The notes beneath the pieces are model-generated. The model searched no databases. It was not told the origin of the DNA and saw only the letters and a program-made list of their open reading frames with translations. Source: Schistocephalus solidus (Eukaryota > Platyhelminthes > Cestoda > Diphyllobothriidea > Diphyllobothriidae). Taken from it: a stretch of 64,000 bases of DNA. This document shows, in pieces, positions 24,233 through 35,200 of the stretch. Position 1 is the first letter of the stretch, and each line of letters begins with the position of its first letter. The DNA lies in assembly GCA_017591395.1 (NCBI GenBank), contig WEDG01004105.1, positions 97,018 to 161,017 on the forward strand. The letters are read 5' to 3'. Position numbers and translations under genes: made by a program.

Positions 24233-24282
24233 TTATTCGTCTGAGCTTTCGAACGCTTACTGGAGTTCATCGTCAGAGATAA
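24233..24282 (-). ncRNA. Hammerhead-ribozyme-like motif, antisense to the neighbouring PLE
   Basis: On the minus strand: stem I arm TATCT, consensus core CTGACGA (24276-24270), one extra T, stem II GAACTC/GCGTTC with loop CAGTAA (one mismatch). GAAA (24250-24247), G-CTC and AGAC follow, then GAATAAAGC. Stem I pairs TCT with AGA. The stem III pair is G-C here but C-G in the 25-kb copies, a compensatory change. All core bases match consensus except the extra T. It is the best core in the window. With no stem III loop it would be expected to work only as a dimer. Confidence 0.65.
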
Positions 24283-24296
24283 AACAGCAATCACCC

Positions 24297-24990
24297 CTGT
24301 CGCATAAACGCAGTTGCATCCGATCGCTTTTTCGCCGCATCCAGACACACTGCAGCACAGAGGCTGAGAAGCTGCGAGAACGTAAAACCCTATAGCGCCT
24401 CTTTCTCGCCAGTGGATATCCACGCAGCTTCGTAAACAAATGCTTATACCAAAGGCACACAAAGACTTAGGTGAGCCTAAACAAAGACCTCAAACCTTCA
24501 ATGTCTTGCCCTATGTGAGGAACGTCTCAGAAGCCACTAAGCGCGTGTTAACACCGCTAAACGTGGGCGTTGGACACCCGCCGGAGGCCACCATCCGTCG
24601 ATTAGTCATGGAACCAAAGGGCCGACTACCACCCGCAGACACCTCAGGCGTTATTTGCCGTGTCAACTGTCTAGACTGCCTAGCCAACTACTGCGGCCTG
24701 ACCGACAAACGACTGAGTACGCGCATGCACCAGCACACTTTGGCCGTAAGGCGAAAGGATATTCGATCACACGTCGCCATGCATAGTCTAGAAAACAACC
24801 ACCGGTTCGATTTTGACGGGGCTCAAGTTCTCGGCCGAGCCGAAAACAGACTGGGGAGGGAAGTCATCGAAGCTTAGCAGTCAGAAACCAACTTTATCAA
24901 CCGCAGCATTGACCTACCAGTGCCCTATGAGGCCGTCAAGCACCATTGGCGCACGAGAGGAGGACCAATGAGAAAAGAGGCGGCTAGACC
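24297..24990 (+). pseudogene. PLE C-terminal fragment: RT end, linker, GIY-YIG endonuclease
   Basis: It starts with 'HKRSCIRSLFRRIQTHC' immediately after the antisense hammerhead module. A stop at about 24393 and a frame change precede 'GYPRSFVNKCL'. From 24440 a clean frame gives 'LPYVRNVSEATKRVL' (linker), 'PPEATIRRLVMEPKGRLPP' and 'GVICRVNCLDCLANYCGLTD' (GIY-YIG region with its CxxC-like cysteines). 'STRMHQH' and 'GREVIEA' (Glu) follow. A TAG at 24876 interrupts 'INRSIDLPVPYEAVKHHW'. It is the same domain order and the same 5' truncation point as the copy at 13.8 kb. It is dead, judging from the stops. Confidence 0.75.
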
Positions 24991-25044
24991 TATCGCAAAT
25001 GAGCACGAAAGACCTATTTAAACCAAGTATTTTCCCCTATGCTC

Positions 25045-25092
25045 TATCTCCGATGATGCGCTCGAGTATGAGTGTGAAACGTCAGACAATTA
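25045..25092 (+). ncRNA. Hammerhead-ribozyme-like motif downstream of PLE
   Basis: Stem I arm TATCT (25045-25049), core CCGATGA (25050-25056; position 4 is C, not the usual U), an extra T at 25057. Stem II is 25058-25063 with 25070-25075 (GCGCTC/GAGTGT, six pairs with G-T wobbles). GAAA is at 25076-25079, C-GTC at 25080-25083, then AGAC. Stem I pairs TCT/AGA. It is sense to the PLE at 24297-24990 and about 55 bp after its C-terminal end. The usual AATAAA is mutated to AATTATA. Confidence 0.6.
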
Positions 25093-25129
25093 TATCTTCT
25101 ACCCCAGAGGTAGCCTTATCTTTCTCTTC

Positions 25130-25146
25130 TATATATATATATGTAT
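25130..25146. repeat. Short (TA)n between two convergent PLE ends
   Basis: About 15 bp of AT repeat separate the tail of the plus-strand PLE from the tail of a minus-strand PLE end. Confidence 0.8.
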
Positions 25147-25228
25147 AGAAGAAGAGGCGATCACGTGAACCATGGTTTTATTGCCCTGACGTTTCAAAAT
25201 CAAACAAGATTTCATCGTCGGAGGTAAA
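25147..25228 (-). ncRNA. Hammerhead-ribozyme-like motif and PLE 3' tail
   Basis: On the minus strand: stem I arm ACCT, core CCGACGA (25221-25215, position 4 is C), an extra T at 25214. Stem II is GAAATC (25213-25208) with GATTTT (25201-25196) around loop TTGTTT. GAAAC-GTC occupies 25195-25188, then AGGGCAATAAAAC. The tail 'CGTGATCGCCTCTTCTTC' runs into the (TA)n. The tail is shared with the PLE at 12.95 kb, so this is the 3' end of a second PLE inserted in the opposite orientation. Confidence 0.6.
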
Positions 25229-28200
25229 TATTGTACCGCGCCTCACAGTATTTATAGGTGGTAACATTTCGGCTAATACGGGATTACTAAGGTTTTTGAA
25301 TTTGCGTAGAGGAGGGGCCGGGTTGGGGGTGGAGATCCTCAGTCATCATGCTGCTTGATGAGCATGGTGGTGTTTCATTCTTTGCGATCATCCTTTGCCT
25401 GTTCACTGAGTCCGTGGTGCATCACTAAACCATTGATAGACAAAGATTTCATATGTCGTTGAAACCACCGTAGTTTATACAGAGCTCGCACAGGGTTAAA
25501 AGGGGCCTTAAGGGCTGCGGCTGTAACCCTCACAAATATAGCGGTGAACAACAAGGTGGAACAGACGCATTATTGTAGCTTTTTACTAATGGTATTCAGT
25601 TTTTCAGTAACGGTGATACTATTAAAGGGTATATGAAGGAATACTGTGGGGAAAAATGCATACAATATCTTGTTTACCCCGTTTAAGTATGCGTTTACAG
25701 TGGCTGGTCATTGCAACGTCGGTCGTGATGGGAGCAACGGCCAACTATCCAGCTGCAGCAGTTCAATCTAAATTTTTGGAAATTACACTGTCCTTTCCTA
25801 TGCTACCTCTTTAGAGCGTGATACCTATTTTCGCAAGTCCTTAGCGGCAGTTGATCATCCTCGGTGTGCATTACCTTCAGAGAAAAATACTTTGAGGCTG
25901 TCAACTTGTTTAGGCGAATGAATCGATGAACACTCCTAATCACATCCATTTCTCTCCTCATCGTTAAAGATAAAGTACGTTACACAGCAGTCTTCTTCAG
26001 CAATCATGACTACTTCCTTGTACAACATAACCCCTTGACCTTTGCATTTACACCAGTTTAGAAATTGAGTAAGTAAAAACAACGTTGAGAGTTTACAATC
26101 ACGTTTTTGAACTGGTAGGCCGGGGTGAGAAAACCACGCACAGAAAATTGTCATTAGCTTACACGCCTTTTCGTTGAACCTCATAATTACTTTTGTAGCG
26201 ATTTCCTCAAGAGTAAGAATATGAAAAAAATTATATCCTAGGAATTTTTACTCTAATATTAAATAGCTAAACATTTCTTATTTTTAATTTAAAGTATACA
26301 CACTTATGCGTGCTATTTGGTTATGAGTTGTTATATATTCTTGCACAGTGCCTATGATGTCTTATTTCCAGGTTAGGAAAGGTCCATTGAATTCATAAAA
26401 GGGCGACAGTTTTTTTCCTTAAAATAACAGGGAGTTTTTTTCACTGTCTGCCCTTTTGTGAAGTATGTTCCACCCCGTTGGCTCCTATCAATTGGCCTCG
26501 CCAACAAACCGAGATACTATTTTTTGCTAAAAAACACGCATGTGCAAATAAGGAATCCAAAGGTTACTCACCTACATCTCCCTCAAATATACTGACACTT
26601 ATACTCAATTCATATTTGCCGTTAAAGTTAAGAATCTGCCGCATTACTCAAGGGCTCCCTAGTATCCTTATATTTATTTCCACCTCTATGGACTGTTACT
26701 GAAATACCGCACATATTTTTGCGACTGTCTATGTGTGTTACATAATCGGTAGGTTAACCTACCGTTGCCAAGCAGAGGCCATATCTAGCCCCGCGCGGTT
26801 AGATGGGGTTAGGTGGGACAGGCGCTGTTACGGTTCGGCCCCTATTTAAATTGCGAGGCAATCAAATAAAGAATTTTATCCAGGATTGAAGTGGTACAGT
26901 TAAAAATGCTGCCATTTTGACTCACTTTCCCGGTAAATATATATTGAACAGAATCTCTTTTTTATGGCAAAGGTTATAAGTGTTGCTTCACCGGTATTAT
27001 TCTTAACAGCCCTCATAATCCAGTCCTACTAGCACTGTATACTTGGACTCATACTGACAGATCATCTTGATCCCGAAAATTGCATCAGGAAAACGTCCAA
27101 AGAGAATTTTTTTAAAAAATGCTTACATGTGGCAGCTTTTGTGCACCCTTTTGCTGATAGCAGAGTAGCGATATTAAAAGTCAAAGAGTAGCAGCATATG
27201 CGCCCATTGAAATAATTCCGTTAATGGAGATGCCATGGACAGACTCGTTTCTATGCCGAAATATTGATTATTTGCGCCAACTTGAATTGACTTTCCACAG
27301 GCTTACATTTATCGTCTCTTAAAGCCACAAAGATAACAGCCTCGGTGGAAGCATGTTTTTTTCGAAACAATTAGGCAGCTTTCTAAATGCGCGTTTTATA
27401 TATCGTTTAAATATGGAAAGGACCACGTCTGTGCTCCGACATTTTTTGGACCAGCACCTCCGGTTGCTTGGTATCTTGAGTGCATACACAGGGATTTCGT
27501 TTTGATTGATAAATATTAGTTAACCTGATTATGTTGATCTGTAAAAAAATACCCATATAGCTTTTCAATAAGTAGTCGGTTTCATGCTCTGTCGGAGGCC
27601 CTGCTGAACTCCAGGTTGACATATTTGAAGTCACTATGGCCAAGCCTCCGGTTCTGGATTTCCGCCATCTAAAACGAGTTTTGAGACGGTAGACGGTGGT
27701 CCACCCTCCATCTTCTCAAAGTTTGTGGTGGGAGCACTGACGCACGCGTTCGGTCGTCCTCTAAGAAGTTTAAAAAATGTGAGGCTAATATGTACGCAGA
27801 TTACTCGCCATTTTCTCTATAGGCAGCATTATTTACAAATACATTTACATATTGGTTGTTTTTTTTGTTTGTTTATAGCCGTAACATCTCATCGCTCAAT
27901 TCTTATTGATTTTCATATCAGGTTATATTAGAAACTTCTGCGCTGTCGTATCTGCGTATATGCACGATTTCTTTTGTTCGGTGACTGCTGCCTACCGCTT
28001 CATGTTGGATAATGAATCAACATAGTCCCGGGAACTAGTACGCAGAATTTCCTTCAATCTAAGGAAAGCTTAACTTAATTACCTGTGTTTTTGACGAGAC
28101 CATATCCACACGATCTCTCAATAATCAGTAGTTAGTTACCTACGTCAGATGTCCTCTGCAACCTACAAATACAGTCTTATCGTATCCCTTACTGTGTGGT

Positions 28201-28640
28201 TTTTTTATTATAATTTCTATTACGGTGAGGAGGTTTTTGGAGTATGATCATCGTTTAGGAGGCAATACTCAAAGGTAATCATACTTTCGTCTATCTAGGA
28301 AGTGGCACAGGTAGTAATATATGACGTCAAGAGTTTTGTATGCCACATTTGCGGAGTTGACTAGGTTTTCCTTTGCACCTAGTCATTAAGACATTTTCCA
28401 AGAATATATTTTATGCTTACCCACCAGTCGTTTGAAAGAAGCGTTGTTCTGTGACTGGTGTAAAATATATGTCCTATAAAACTGGGACATGAAGTTTTAG
28501 ATGCTTATTGGCTTCTGAATTAGTTGATAGTTAGCTCTCTGGACACCGTTTCTTGGTTTTAACAATACAGGCAGGTTCGTTGGCCTACGCGGCTTGTTTA
28601 TTGGGTGTGCACGGGTTCTTTTCTTTGTCTTTATACGTTT
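25229..28640. other. No recognised gene over about 3.4 kb
   Basis: It may include decayed body of the minus-strand PLE just upstream of its hammerhead (25229-25520), but I cannot align it. A perfect 16-bp palindrome GGTAGGTTAACCTACC is at 26751-26766. No other feature is supported. Confidence 0.4.
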
Positions 28641-28649
28641 ACTTTCCTT

Positions 28650-28850
28650 TTAAAAGGACGGTGGTGTCCTCATTGTTTTTGGACGTAGGCATAGTGTCCA
28701 CTTTATCAAGCTTCGTTTATACCATGTGTCGTATTGAAATCCGTTGTATAGACGCGTAGACTCTTTAACTCCCTTGTTTATGCACGCACGAAAATTGTCT
28801 GCTGACTGGTCTAACCTAAAGACGACAGAGCTCGTTCCTTTTGCCAATAT
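28650..28850 (-). pseudogene. Small RT C-terminal relic, PLE-like
   Basis: The minus-strand translation includes 'TRLYNGFQYDTWYKRSLIK' followed by 'TLCLRPKTMRTPPSF'. This resembles the end of RT in Penelope-type and related GIY-YIG reverse transcriptases, which usually read like TGLYxxxxSxxxxxYKxxLIxxLxxRA. A stop follows. No catalytic motif is left. Assignment is by short pattern only. Confidence 0.4.
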
Positions 28851-30295
28851 ACCGTTGAATCAGATGCGTAACCTACTGACAAAAATCTTTCGACCGTGTA
28901 CTTGTTTACCTGGGTAAGCGGAAAGCGGCAGTGATAATGTTTCATTTTTTGGCTCAGCAGAACTTATGCAATAATATTCCATCACGTTTACCTACCTGAT
29001 AGACCGGCATCATAAACCCAATCTGGCTGCTACGGACCCACTTCGAAGTTAATTATTTGCACCTGACCGTTCTTTTGACTTGTGGTTGTGTAATGTTTAA
29101 AACAATTGCACCGTGTTTAATAACTTTATCAATTTAAGCCTATGAGTTTTCGAGATTTAGACATATGGTTTAGCCTCTTCGATTTCAGAAGGCTTTCGAA
29201 CTCCTTTCTGAACTTAATAGAGCTGTTTATAATCCTTGAATTTTCCTTGTATCAAACGCGTGGGCGCCTTTTCTGCTTACATGACCGACAATATGATTTT
29301 AACGCCCTTCATTTATCAGTATTTTCACTAACCAGTTTTTTTAAAGTATCGAGCGAGCCGGAAAAATCCCGCAGACGAGACTTTCCGAAAAGGCACTGAC
29401 GTACACTTTATGCTTTCTTATAAAACTTGTACCTGCTGAAGCCTCTTTCATGTACTTAAGGCGTTATCACCTCTCTGGCTGATATCACCTAGGTCAGAAA
29501 TAATGTGAGAATCCCGGCATTTTGCGCAGGCAGACCATTTTTATCAGATGATCGCACTGTTATAATGACACAATGAAACCATGCACCACGGTGCAGATTT
29601 CTACTACTTTAAACAAGCTACGTGCTCTCAATTATTCTTCCATCTGATGCGACCACCAATACGACAAAAGTGTGGAAGATAACGTAAAAAGTCCTAGGAC
29701 AGTTTTTCGCTTACAATGTGCGCTGTTTTCTAACTTATTCGAGGGGATTCGGAAAATACGCTTTTTGAGCCAAACCCTATTCGACGTGTTGTATTTCTTG
29801 GTTGCACGCTGCTGGTCAATTATTTAGAGCCGCAACAAGAGAACACAAACGGTTAGATGTGTTTTTGATGGCTAGTTTTTAACCATATTACTGATTGGCA
29901 GGGGAAACATGAACCTCGCAGTGAATGCTGACGAGAGCAACCTCATGCAAGTACGGTGCCACATTGACATTACTGAACGGATAGGTCAAATTTAACAACC
30001 TCTATAAAAAAGATAAACAGAGAAACTAAAATGTTTGCGTCGCTTATTTCAGACCATAGTGGTAGTTCTCTGATTTGAGGAACATAATTTTGGAGTTCAG
30101 GTGAGGGAGGGGGCTACGTAGAGAGCGACGGACATGGGACATCCAAGGCGAATATACAGGAAGACAGGCTCACGGAAGACTTTTCCCTGTCGCACTTTTG
30201 GTTTCTGAACGCCTCTGCCTGCGAAATCAATGGTGACAGGGAAACACCTGTACGCAGATTATTAAGTCCTTTCGATGTAATACTTGTGTACTAGA
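28851..30295. other. No recognised gene
   Basis: AT-rich. The part 30050-30295 may be the decayed 3' end of the gypsy relic that follows on the minus strand. Confidence 0.4.
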
Positions 30296-30810
30296 AGGCG
30301 CGGCGGCACTGAGGCAAAAGTCCGGATGGAGAGATGGAGTACGTGAGGCTATCATAGACACAAAGGGAGGTTGGCGATGACATCTCCCTCGATAGGTGGA
30401 TTTGCGCACCGAACACCAGTCCAGTGATGGCGCAGTCGAGGACAGAATACATTGCTGATCGGGCTCCACAAGGGCCAAATAGGTCCAGTTTCTCGGCCAT
30501 TCCGCGGAGGGGAGTCAGCTTTGGGTCGCTGACTGAACCCTCTGATCATCGTATTTATCATCCGGACAAAAGGCTCGCGTCCAACTCGAACGCATCCTAA
30601 AAATCTCAGAAACTTTTACAAGAGATTCCAGTTCAAGCCCTCGAGCTGGGTACCACGATCCATCGTCATCAAGGTGGAATCAGTGAAGTTTGGATATCTA
30701 TGGCTGTAAAAACTTATGACCATGGCTGTTGCGCTACGTTTGTGGGACGATATCACCTCAGAACTTCCGTTAGGCACTCTTGATTGTGAATCAGCCCTTG
30801 ACACCTCCCT
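30296..30810 (-). pseudogene. Ty3/gypsy integrase relic
   Basis: On the minus strand, in shifting frames: 'TMDRGTQLEG' near 30650 matches the conserved TDRGxQFES block around the second catalytic Asp. 'FLRFLGC' follows, and then, near 30500-30380, 'AEKLDLFGPCGARSAMYSVL' and 'LVFGAQIHLSREM'. Those match the LPLVLLGIRxxxK and ELVYGxxLRLPGEF blocks of gypsy integrases. The expected HPxxNG block is degraded. It would have joined element cDNA to host DNA; now it is only a fragment. I cannot find LTRs. Confidence 0.55.
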
Positions 30811-31192
30811 TTTGCGCTCCGATAGTCACGAGTTTGGTAGTATTTCGGCCTGACCTATATATTTACATGGAAAGATTCACACGGAGTATCTCAGGCTGTT
30901 TATATTTGTGTGTGCAAGAGTTCATGCGCAGGAATGTTCGCCAGCATAAAAAGAGCATCATAATATTAATTTTACCGGCAAATTGCTATTTTATGCTAGC
31001 TCGGCCATGATATTTGTGTCAACTTTGCGGTTTGGATAGGCACTGGTCATTAACAATTGATGCTTTTGCTTCGTTAGCAGATGTGCATCAATTTCTACTC
31101 CAAGGCAGTTTTCTCCTTATTGTATTTTTGAACCAAGCGTGAAAGCAAAAGACGTGCCGAACGCTGGAACAATCTTCTTGCCTGTGTCGTGA
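30811..31192. other. No recognised gene
   Basis: AT-rich flank of the array. The change to GC-rich element sequence at about 31193 is abrupt. Confidence 0.5.
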
Positions 31193-31606
31193 GACCGGGC
31201 TCAGGTGGGGGAGGAGAAGAGTGTGCGGTTACGTTAAGCGCCACTGTTGGAAGGTTGCCAACTGAAAATTACACTCAGACCTAGCATTTAGGCCAATGTG
31301 TGTTTTGTGTGGTGTGGCTGACTGATGGACTGAGAGTCAGGCTGCAATGGCTCCTTCTTAATGTGGCCTTTATGGCCCTCCCACTTCATGGGATCCGAAC
31401 CAGGTGTTGTTGTACGCCCAAGGGCGGCTCAGGCCGCACCAGCCACCTGCATCCTCTCCCGCTTCCAGTCTTCTTGACTCTGTCATGACACCGGGTTTAG
31501 GTGAGGGAGGAGGAGAGGGTGCGGTTGCTGCAGCGCAAGGCAACCGTCCCTGCACCACCTTCCGTGGAGCATACGGTGGACATCGTCAAAATCTACGGTC
31601 GAACTA

Positions 31607-31656
<50 letters not shown>

Positions 31657-32242
31657 GTGTAGGGGTACTAGTTAGGGGCAGCACCACACAGCTTGCATTT
31701 GGTCGCTCCATTTGTCTCGTACAGGTGGTGAATGCTCCTGTGGCCGCCTCTAACTGGTACCCAACTCTCACCTGTGGCTCCTCGAAGTTGGGTTCTTCCC
31801 AGCGGCCACACCCCGGGCAACCGTCACGACCGGCGGGCTAAACCAGGTGAGGGTCTCCGGTGTTGTGTGTGCCTCCACACCCGGTATGTCTGACTCCCGA
31901 ACTTCCCATCTCCCCCCTCTCAAAAAAGTCCTACGGTGGGGGCGACAGCAACCCCGTAGGCGGCCCAGACTAACTCGGGTCGTTCTTCCACTAAACCAAA
32001 ACCGTGACCCATAGTGGAGTTCGGCAGCCGTCTGGGATGTCCGAGCAGCCCTATTTAGGGATAGCACTGCTTGCCTCCTCGCGGAGGAAGGGGCTAGAAA
32101 ATGTGCCCTAAAAAATGCTGGTTCTCACGTCTTCTGCAGCCGGCCGCGGCTCGCAGATCGCAAACTACGCGGTCGTAAAACTCAAACAAACAACAATACC
32201 CCCCGTCCTCATCCCCCTCGCCATACTCTCCAGGCTGCTCGG
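31193..32242 (+). other. 5'UTR of array copy 1, with two monomers
   Basis: Two head-to-tail monomers of about 300 bp begin with 'ACCGGG(C/T)T(C/T)AGGTG' at about 31195 and 31490. Each carries the 'GGCTGACTG-TGGACTGAGAG' or the 'GCTGCAGCGCAAGGC' block. A (TG)n tract follows at 31609-31652, then the conserved leader with 'GGTACTAGTTAGGGG' and 'CACACCCGGTATGTCTGAC'. By analogy with other LINEs, 5'UTR monomers may hold the promoter; I see no proof of that here. Confidence 0.7.
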
Positions 32243-35200
32243 GTGAGTCCACTCACACTAGCAGCCTGGAATGTTCGTTCCCTTTTAGACAATCCTAGGA
32301 GCAACCGGCCGGAACGGCGGACGGCGCTAGTCGCTCGGGAACTGGCGCGCTACAAGGTGGACATTGCTGCTCTCAGCGAGACCCGATTCTCTGAGCAGGG
32401 TCAGCTGGAGGAGGTGGGGGCCAGCTACACCTTCTTCTGGAGCGGCCGGCCAAAGGCAGAGCGACGCGACGCTGGTGTTGCCTTTGCCATCCGTAACGAC
32501 ATCGTGGGACGTCTGCCCTGTCTGCCGCAGGGTATCAATGATCGCCTGATGAGCCTCCGCCTGCCTCTTCGGGGAGACCAGTTCGCCACCATCATCAGCG
32601 CCTACGCTCCCCCAATGACGAGCTCTGATGCGGCGAAGGACCAAATTCTACGAGGACCTGCACGCCTTGCTGGCGACTGTGCCGAAAGAGGACAAGTTAA
32701 TTGTCCTTGGTGACTTCAATGCCCGCGTCGGGACGGACCACGCTGCCTGGCAGGGAGTGCTGGGTCCCCACGGTCTGGGTAGCTGCAACGCTAACGGCCT
32801 CCTTCTTCTGCGCACGTGTGCGGAACACCGTCTCCTGCTGTCCAACACCTTCTTCCGCCTTCCGACGCGGGAGAAGGCCACGTGGATGCACCCTCGGTCG
32901 CGGCGCTGGCATCTGCTGGACTATGTTCTCGTCCGGAGGCGAGATCGACAGGACGTGCTGGTAACCAAGGCGATCCGCGATGCCGATGGTTGGACAGATC
33001 ACCGCCTCGTCATCTCCCAGATGAGGCTCCGACTGCAACCCCGACGAAGGCCCCAAGGTAAGAGGCCGCCATGTAAGTTAAATACTCTTTTATTAAATTT
33101 GCCTGCTCACTGTTTTGATTTCAGCAACCAAATAACCGAGAAACTGGAGGACCTGCATGCTCCAGATGATAACGATACCGTGGAGACACGATGGTGTCAA
33201 CTGCGAAATGTCATCCAGTCCACCGCCCTCGATGTACTCGGACGCGCACACCGTCGACACCAGGACTGGTTTGACGACAATGACGCCGACATCAGCAACT
33301 TACTCGCGGAGAAGAATAGACTACACAAAGCCTACATGGACCTTCGGACTGACGCCACCAAAGCAGCCTTTTTCAGATGCCGGCGCCTTGTACAACAACG
33401 GCTGCGGGAGATGCAGGATGCCTGGATGATCCGAAAGGCTGAAGAAATCCAGGGGTATGCGGACCGCAATGAAATGAAAAACTTTTTCAAAGCCATCAAG
33501 GCCATCTACGGCCCGTGTATCAAGGGGTCCGCACCGCTGCTCAGCTCTGATGGGACAACACTGCTGACAGAGAAATCGCAAATTCTGAAGCGCTGGGCCG
33601 AGCACTTCAGAAGTGTCCTTAATTGCTCATCAGCCATCTCCGATGCTGCCATTGACCGGCTCCCTCAAGTGGACACGAACAATGACCTGGATCTGCCGCC
33701 TTCCCTACCAGAAACCATCCGGGCCGTGCAGCAGATTTCCAGCGGTAAAGCACCGGGATCCGACGCAATCCCACCGGAAGTCTACAAGCACGGTGGGCCC
33801 CGGCTGATGGCAGAACTCACAACACTCTTCCAGGAGATGTGGCGCCAAGGACAAGTTCCTCAGGATTTCAAAGACGCGACCATCGTCCATCTCTACAAAC
33901 GGAAGGGGGAACCGGCAACTCTGTGATAATCACAGAGGCATCTCGTTGCTCAACATCGCCGGGAAGATCTTCGCCCGTATCCTTCTCAATCGTCTTAACG
34001 GTCATCTAGAGCAGGGCCTGCTCCCGGAAAGCCAATGTGGCTTCCGCCGACACCGCGGGACAACCGATATGATCTTCGCCGCCCGCCAGCTACAAGAGAA
34101 GTGTCAGGAGATGCGAACTCACCTTTACACTACCTTCGTGGATCTAACGAAAGCCTTTGACACGGTGAATCGTGACGGACTGTGGAAAGTCATGCAGAAA
34201 TTTGGTTGTCCTGAGCGGTTCACGCACATGGTGCGTCAGCTTCATGACGGGATGACGGCGCGCGTCACTGACAACGGGACGGTATCCGAAGCATTCGCAG
34301 TGACCAACGGAGTAAAGCAGGGCTGCGTACTGGCCCCCACCCTCTTCAGTCTCATGTTCTCGGCTATGCTGATGGACGCCTACCGTGATGAGCAGCCTGG
34401 TATTCGCATCGCCTACAGAACTGACGGGCGCCTTCTCAACAGTCGGCGTATGCAGGCTCCAACGCGCGTGTCTACGACTACAGTCCATGACTTGCTCTTC
34501 GCGGACGACTGCGCCCTTAACACCGTGACGGAGGAGGACATGCAAAGGAGCATGGACCTCTTCGCCGAAGGCTGCGCCGATTTTGGATTAACAATCAGTA
34601 CAGCCAAAACGGTTGTCATGCACCAGCCGCCACCCAGCGCGGAATACAATGCTCCTCGAATCAATGTCAACGGTGCTCAACTCAAAAACGTGGAGACCTT
34701 CGCTTATCTAGGAAGCACGATTTCGCGCAACACGAGAATCGATGACGAGGTTGCCCAACGGATTTCCAAAGCTAGTCAGGCCTTCGGCCGGCTGCAGGCC
34801 TCCGTGTGGAATCGCCACGGTATTCACCTGAACACCAAACTGAAGATGTACAAGGCCGTCGTCTTGTCGACACTCCTTTACGGAGCGGAAACCTGGACCG
34901 TCTACTCGAACCAAGCCAGGAAGCTGAATCACTTTCATCTCAGCTGCCTCCGCAGAATACTGAAGCTGAGATGGCAAGACAGGATACCGGACACGGAAGT
35001 CCTGGAGCGGACCGGAATCCTCAGCATCCATGCCATGCTGAGGCAAGTGCAGCTGCGATGGAGCGGCCACTTGGTAAGAATGGACGACGAGCGACTACCC
35101 AAACGACTTTTCTACGGAGATGTCGCTACGGGTTCTCGTCGGCAGGGGGGTCAAAAACGACGCTACAAGGACACTTTGAAGAAATCGCTGAAGCAACTGC

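Noticed and set aside
24174..24395. Lysine-rich protein start
   Set aside because: The lysines come from the (GAA)n tract. Only the later part (from about 24297) is real PLE sequence.
31404..31841. Open frame with Cys-Val repeats in the array 5'UTR (also in the 37-kb and 42.5-kb units)
   Set aside because: It reads through the (TG)n tract, and frame and length change with repeat number. It is leader sequence, not a gene.
32697..33056. Minus-strand frames of 77-133 codons repeated in each array unit
   Set aside because: They are shadows of the endonuclease and RT frames, kept only because the units are nearly identical.
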